From: Erythrobacter sp. UBA2510
GTDB taxonomy: Bacteria > Pseudomonadota > Alphaproteobacteria > Sphingomonadales > Sphingomonadaceae
DNA: 8,757 nt
Direction: 5' to 3'
Assembly: GCA_002341345.1 (NCBI GenBank)
Contig: DDNW01000187.1
Coordinates: 10,738-19,494, forward strand
The position numbers and the translations under genes were made by a program. Below the pieces are notes generated by a model, which saw only the letters and a list, made by a program, of their open reading frames with translations, was not told the origin of the DNA and did no database searches. How positions within the stretch are numbered: the stretch's first letter is position 1; every line of letters begins with the position of its first letter. This document shows, piece by piece, positions 6,275 through 8,757 of this stretch.

Positions 6275-7210
6275 TTGGTAGCACTGGTTTCGACGGTCGC
6301 TTATCTCGGTCTTGAGGCGCGCAGCGTCGAGGTCCAGTGCCAGGTCGCCGCCGGGATGCCGCGCTTCGCCATTGTCGGTTTGCCTGACAAGGCGGTGGGC
6401 GAAAGCCGAGAGCGGGTGCAGTCCGCGCTCGCCGCCATGGGCCTTTCGCTCCCGCCCAAGCGCATCACCATCAATCTGTCGCCGGCTGACCTGCCCAAAG
6501 AGGGGAGCCACTACGATCTGCCGATCGCGCTCGCTTTGCTGGGCGCAATGGGCATTGCCGATGCCGAGCAACTCGCCGATTTCGTCGCTGTCGGCGAGCT
6601 GGCGCTCGACGGGCGCATCGTAGGTTCGCCCGGCGTACTGCTCGCCGCGCTCCACGCCAGCGAGCAAGAAAAGGGGCTGATCTGCCCCGCTTCGCAAGGC
6701 TCGGAGGCATGCTGGGCAAGCGGTGTGCCGGTGCTTGCCGCGCCCGATCTCCTCAGTCTGCTCGGCCATTTGAAGGGTGATAGCCGCCTGTCAGATCCGC
6801 CCGCGGGTGAGGTCGAGGAAGCCGTATACGGCCCGGACCTGAGGCAGGTGAAGGGCCAGGAAAGCGCCAAGCGGGCGATCGAGATCGCTGCTGCCGGTGG
6901 CCACAATCTGCTGATGTCGGGCCCTCCTGGCGCGGGTAAAAGCCTGCTCGCCGCCTGTCTGCCCGGCATCCTCCCGCCGCTCACGCCTGCCGAGGCGCTG
7001 GAGGTAAGCATGATAGCCTCGGTCGCCGGAACGCTGGAAGGCGGCAGGATCAGCCGCGCCCGCCCATTCCGTGCACCGCACCATTCCGCCAGCATGGCGG
7101 CGCTGACCGGCGGCGGTGACAAAAGTCAGGAAAAACGAGATTCCTTGCCAAAAACGGTGAGATTCTCATTGTTCATGGCAAACGATTCAGGCAATTTAGT
7201 AGTTTTCTAA
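6275..7210 (+). pseudogene. comM: comM/yifB, Mg-chelatase-like AAA+ ATPase, truncated by an insertion
   Basis: ComM (YifB) is a hexameric AAA+ DNA helicase that promotes branch migration during natural transformation and recombination. The TTG start at 6275 follows AAGGGG (6261-6266) by eight bases and gives the usual MVALVSTVAY N-terminus. The ChlI domain (about 15-140) has SPADLPKEG (69-77) and DLPIA (81-85). The ATPase domain begins near residue 190 with Walker A GPPGAGKS (216-223) and the conserved RPFRAPHHSAS (263-273). After TGGG (278-281) the family normally continues into the Walker B region and a Mg_chelatase C-terminal domain, about 500 residues in all. Here residue 282 onward (from 7118) is unrelated and stops at 7210. 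Without Walker B, sensor and C-terminal parts, the 311-residue product should be non-functional as a helicase. The 3' remainder of comM is not in the window. Confidence 0.9.
7118..7190 (+). repeat. Clustered AAACG-n-GATTC repeats at the comM junction
   Basis: Three related motifs follow the comM break: AAAAACGAGATTCC (7131-7144), AAAAACGGTGAGATTCTC (7150-7167) and GGCAAACGATTCAGG (7177-7191). The boundary itself has TGAC (7117-7120) and GTCA (7125-7128) as a small palindrome. Repeated imperfect motifs next to an insertion boundary are what the end of a transposon with several transposase-binding sites would look like, but the spacing is irregular and I cannot assign an element family. Confidence 0.4.
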
Positions 7211-7569
7211 ATGACTTATATCAACTTTCGATAGCACGCCCCATTTTTTTACCAAAGACAAACTCTGGGCCGGGAGTAGACGGTCGGCTTTTGGTAGCCC
7301 CGGCGCGAATGACTGACTTTCGGTAAACGTGCCCGATCGAGACGTTCGAAATCCACCCGAACAGATTTTACTTCCAGTGGCCGCGCCTGTCGCTATCTCC
7401 TCGGCATGATCACTATGGTAACGGACAAAGACGATGCGAATAAAGGCTATTTTCGGTCTTATTCGCATGCACTCTGTCGAAGCCGAATGCGAAACTCTCT
7501 CACAATATCAGTATCTTGCTTTTTCACAGGCTGGAATCGAAAATTTTCGTTTGCCAAGCGGCTTTTGAG
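7211..7569. other. Gene-free stretch with inverted repeats
   Basis: I see no convincing gene in these roughly 360 bases. A minus-strand frame (7196-7468, 90 codons) lacks recognisable features and a ribosome binding site. The stretch contains the ATGCGAA half-sites at 7434-7493 and one arm of a 10-bp inverted repeat, TGGCAAACGA (7176-7185) against TCGTTTGCCA (7547-7556). It probably holds the control region of the ChlI-like gene that follows. Confidence 0.4.
7434..7493. promoter_or_regulatory. Three alternating ATGCGAA half-sites, candidate operator
   Basis: ATGCGAATAA (7434-7443) and TTATTCGCAT (7459-7468) are a perfect 10-bp inverted repeat with a 15-base loop, and ATGCGAA recurs at 7487-7493. 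The third copy pairs with the second in the opposite sense. The cluster ends 77 bases before the likely ATG of the ChlI-like gene, so it could be an operator for a dimeric regulator or a structured leader. No regulator gene is in the window. Confidence 0.4.
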
Positions 7570-8220
7570 ATGACGGCGAACGCGGCCTCTGTCGGGTTCC
7601 AAGGGTTCAGAGCTCGTCATGTGGATGTCGAGTGTTCGCTCCGTCCAGGCCTGTCATCTTTTGAAATCAAGGGCCTGCCAGGTTCATTGGCCACTGGCGC
7701 GAAGGCCCGGATTTTGTCCGCGTTCAACGCTGTCGGCCTCGCGCTACCCGCGCAGCGAATAGTGGTGGACATGGTTTGCGCAAAAACTGTGATTTTAGGC
7801 CCACATTGTGACCTTGCAATCGCCACAGCTCTTCTTTGCGAACTCGAGCTTGTCGACCGAGAGACAGCCTCTGAATTCCTGTTTGTCGGACAATTTAGCA
7901 ACGATGGAGGAGTTAAACCTGTTGTTGGTACGGTGTTGGCGGCATTGCATGCGGAAGAGCGGGAACTCTCCTTAGTAGTGGCATCAGAGCAGATGGGAGT
8001 GCTGCAACATGTCCCAAACGTTCGGATAATCCCGGTGCATTCGTGCCACGAGCTAATCAGCTTCCTGAAAACCGGGCGATCTAGTGAATTCGAGACAAAT
8101 CACGCTGACGTGCGACCTTTGCCCCAACTCACAGAGACGAGCTATGACCCGCCTTGGAACGGCATCAATTTGCTGGAAACCGAGATCATCGCGCATCTCA
8201 AAGAGCGAAGAGAGCGCTAG
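7570..8220 (+). CDS. Stand-alone ComM N-terminal (ChlI-like) domain protein without ATPase domain
   Basis: The 216-residue product aligns without gaps to residues 1-128 of the interrupted ComM upstream, with 49 identities by my hand count (about 38%). Shared blocks include GLP (35-37), GL.LP (56-60), DL.IA (81-85) and LAALHA (123-128). The ATG at 7570 matches the ComM start exactly, so I prefer it to a TTG at 7516; neither has a strong ribosome binding site. The ChlI domain has a Lon-protease-like fold. The SPADLPKEG stretch of ComM is replaced by VCAKTVILG (69-77). After the domain comes a linker (about 168-195) and a charged end in KERRER exactly where the AAA+ domain would begin, so there is no Walker A. 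It may interfere with or mimic ComM, or be a decaying paralogue. The function is unknown. The frame is intact and colinear with the family, which argues for a real gene. Confidence 0.8.
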   Translation: MTANAASVGFQGFRARHVDVECSLRPGLSSFEIKGLPGSLATGAKARILSAFNAVGLALPAQRIVVDMVCAKTVILGPHCDLAIATALLCELELVDRETASEFLFVGQFSNDGGVKPVVGTVLAALHAEERELSLVVASEQMGVLQHVPNVRIIPVHSCHELISFLKTGRSSEFETNHADVRPLPQLTETSYDPPWNGINLLETEIIAHLKERRER

Positions 8221-8243
8221 TTGCACCAGAGAAGCATGGAAAC

Positions 8244-8528
8244 ATGATGCAAACGTGCCATCGCAACGATCATAAAAAAGTAGGCAGCAACTCCATCAAC
8301 AGCCAACTCGAAAACGAACACAGCAACATTGGCAATAGCGACATCGAATGCTACATTGAAAACATGTCAAGAAACGCAACCAATGGACGCTTCGTCACGA
8401 CAATGAGAGATCCCTCGTCGCAGGAAGCTGCGTCGAAATTCGCGGAAGGCGCCAAGGCGCTTTCGGCGAAGCACACCACATCGAAGGAATCTGCCCGCGC
8501 AGTTCTTTCTGAGGTGCTGTCAGTCTAA
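8244..8528 (+). CDS. Small protein of unknown function with an RNATNGRFV motif
   Basis: I do not recognise a named family. The 94-residue frame starts at ATG 8244, with AGAAG ten bases upstream; a shorter version could start at ATG 8364 (54 residues). The first 40 residues are polar and rich in N, S and H, and look poorly ordered. The second part has MSRNATNGRFV (41-51), then a likely helical segment SKFAEGAKALSAKHTTSKES (64-83) and a helix ending in VLSEVLSV. Small accessory proteins with an R-x-A-x-x-GRFV start and an FAEGA helix occur in alphaproteobacterial mobile DNA, some near toxin-antitoxin-like genes; this is recollection, not a search. It lies 23 bases after the ChlI-like gene in the same direction and may be co-transcribed. 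The early part is more AT-rich than the housekeeping genes. Confidence 0.55.
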   Translation: MMQTCHRNDHKKVGSNSINSQLENEHSNIGNSDIECYIENMSRNATNGRFVTTMRDPSSQEAASKFAEGAKALSAKHTTSKESARAVLSEVLSV

Positions 8529-8577
8529 CGCGAACTCGTCTCCGTTGGGCAGAGAGCACCCTGCCCTCGCCAATATC

Positions 8578-8757
8578 TCAAGCCATGAGGTTTTACCACT
8601 CAGCCAGGGCGGCTGAGCGGTTGGTCTTGTAGGTTCGTCTGTCAGTGAGATAGCGGTCTTGGTTGAAATGGTTGTGGACGTTGGCGTGAACTGAAGCGAA
8701 TTTCTGAAGTGACTTCATTCGCCGAAATCGCTGCATTGTCCGTCGTCAGAACATTCG
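8578..8757 (-). pseudogene. IS6-family transposase, decayed C-terminal fragment
   Basis: On the minus strand the translation contains MQRFRRMKSLQKFASVHA, then HNHFNQDRYL, then TNRSAALAEW, which is the typical C-terminal end of IS6-family DDE transposases. The frame is broken by a TGA at 8746-8748 upstream of this segment and a TAA at 8593-8595 after AEW. Beyond the TAA the same frame continues NLMA to a TGA at 8578-8580, which looks like the original end. The 8593 stop is consistent with a C-to-T change of a glutamine codon; the 8746 stop probably replaced an arginine codon. The catalytic core would lie beyond the window edge. No terminal inverted repeat is recognisable in 8529-8577. It cannot make an active transposase as read. 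Confidence 0.7.

Larger units (their letters stand above)
7121..8757. mobile_element. Left part of an element inserted in comM (right end outside the window)
   Basis: Everything after the comM break reads as accessory DNA: lower GC, a gene-free repeat-rich stretch, a divergent ChlI-only gene, an unknown small protein, and a dead IS6-family transposase. Genomic islands of the AbaR/Tn6022 type insert in comM of Acinetobacter, and comM-integrated elements are known elsewhere, so this location fits an insertion. No integrase or Tn7-like transposition gene is visible here, and the IS6 remnant alone does not explain the boundary. The alternative is a genomic rearrangement that happened to break comM. 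Confidence 0.55.

Noticed and set aside
6511..7122. 203-codon minus-strand frame opposite comM
   Set aside because: Shadow of the well-supported comM frame; serine/alanine/proline-rich with no family features.
7196..7468. 90-codon minus-strand frame in the stretch after comM
   Set aside because: No motif, no ribosome binding site seen, and its 5' end lies inside the inverted repeat at 7434-7468.
7516..7569. TTG at 7516 as start of the ChlI-like gene
   Set aside because: The ATG at 7570 aligns exactly with the ComM start; the extra 18 residues match nothing and no ribosome binding site precedes the TTG.
7121..8757. CRISPR array, tRNA or rRNA gene in the insert
   Set aside because: No regularly spaced direct repeats and no tRNA-like cloverleaf or rRNA sequence was seen by eye on either strand.

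Overview
The window looks like the chromosome of an alphaproteobacterium, most likely a sphingomonad (Erythrobacteraceae or Sphingomonadaceae). The evidence is GC-rich coding sequence, the block rpmH-rnpA-yidD-yidC-engB, sphingomonad-like protein sequences, several non-ATG starts, and GANTC sites of the kind methylated by CcrM. The genus is an inference.

Layout. At 1-22 the first codons of a minus-strand gene, possibly a glutathione S-transferase, run off the left edge. Positions 240-2546 (+) encode a membrane-anchored CHASE2 / degenerate GGDEF / intact EAL protein, predicted to degrade cyclic-di-GMP. After it comes a possible 13-residue peptide ORF with a strong ribosome binding site, then a perfect stem terminator at 2670-2693. 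From 6093 back to 2733 (-) lies a conserved housekeeping block: rpmH (L34), rnpA (RNase P protein), yidD and yidC (membrane protein insertion) and engB/yihA (ribosome-assembly GTPase). Several joints in this block are tight overlaps (rnpA/yidD ATGA, yidC/engB GTGA). rpmH has a good promoter followed at once by a hairpin with a U-rich tail, and there are further hairpins between rpmH and rnpA.

Divergent from rpmH, comM/yifB starts at 6275 (+). It reads normally through the N-terminal ChlI domain and the Walker A motif and then breaks off at about 7118-7121, before the Walker B region. The DNA that follows is unlike comM: more AT-rich, with repeated AAACG-n-GATTC motifs at the junction, about 360 bp without a convincing gene but with inverted repeats, then accessory genes. 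I read 7121 to the window end as the left part of an element inserted in comM, a gene known as an integration hotspot in Acinetobacter. The other junction is not in the window.

The most unusual item is 7570-8220. It is a stand-alone homologue of the ComM N-terminal (ChlI) domain, aligning without gaps to the broken comM over 128 residues (49 identities by hand count, about 38%) and ending where the ATPase domain should begin. The insert thus carries a divergent, ATPase-less relative of the gene it interrupts. It is followed by a small unknown protein (8244-8528) and by the decayed 3' end of an IS6-family transposase (8578-8757, minus strand).
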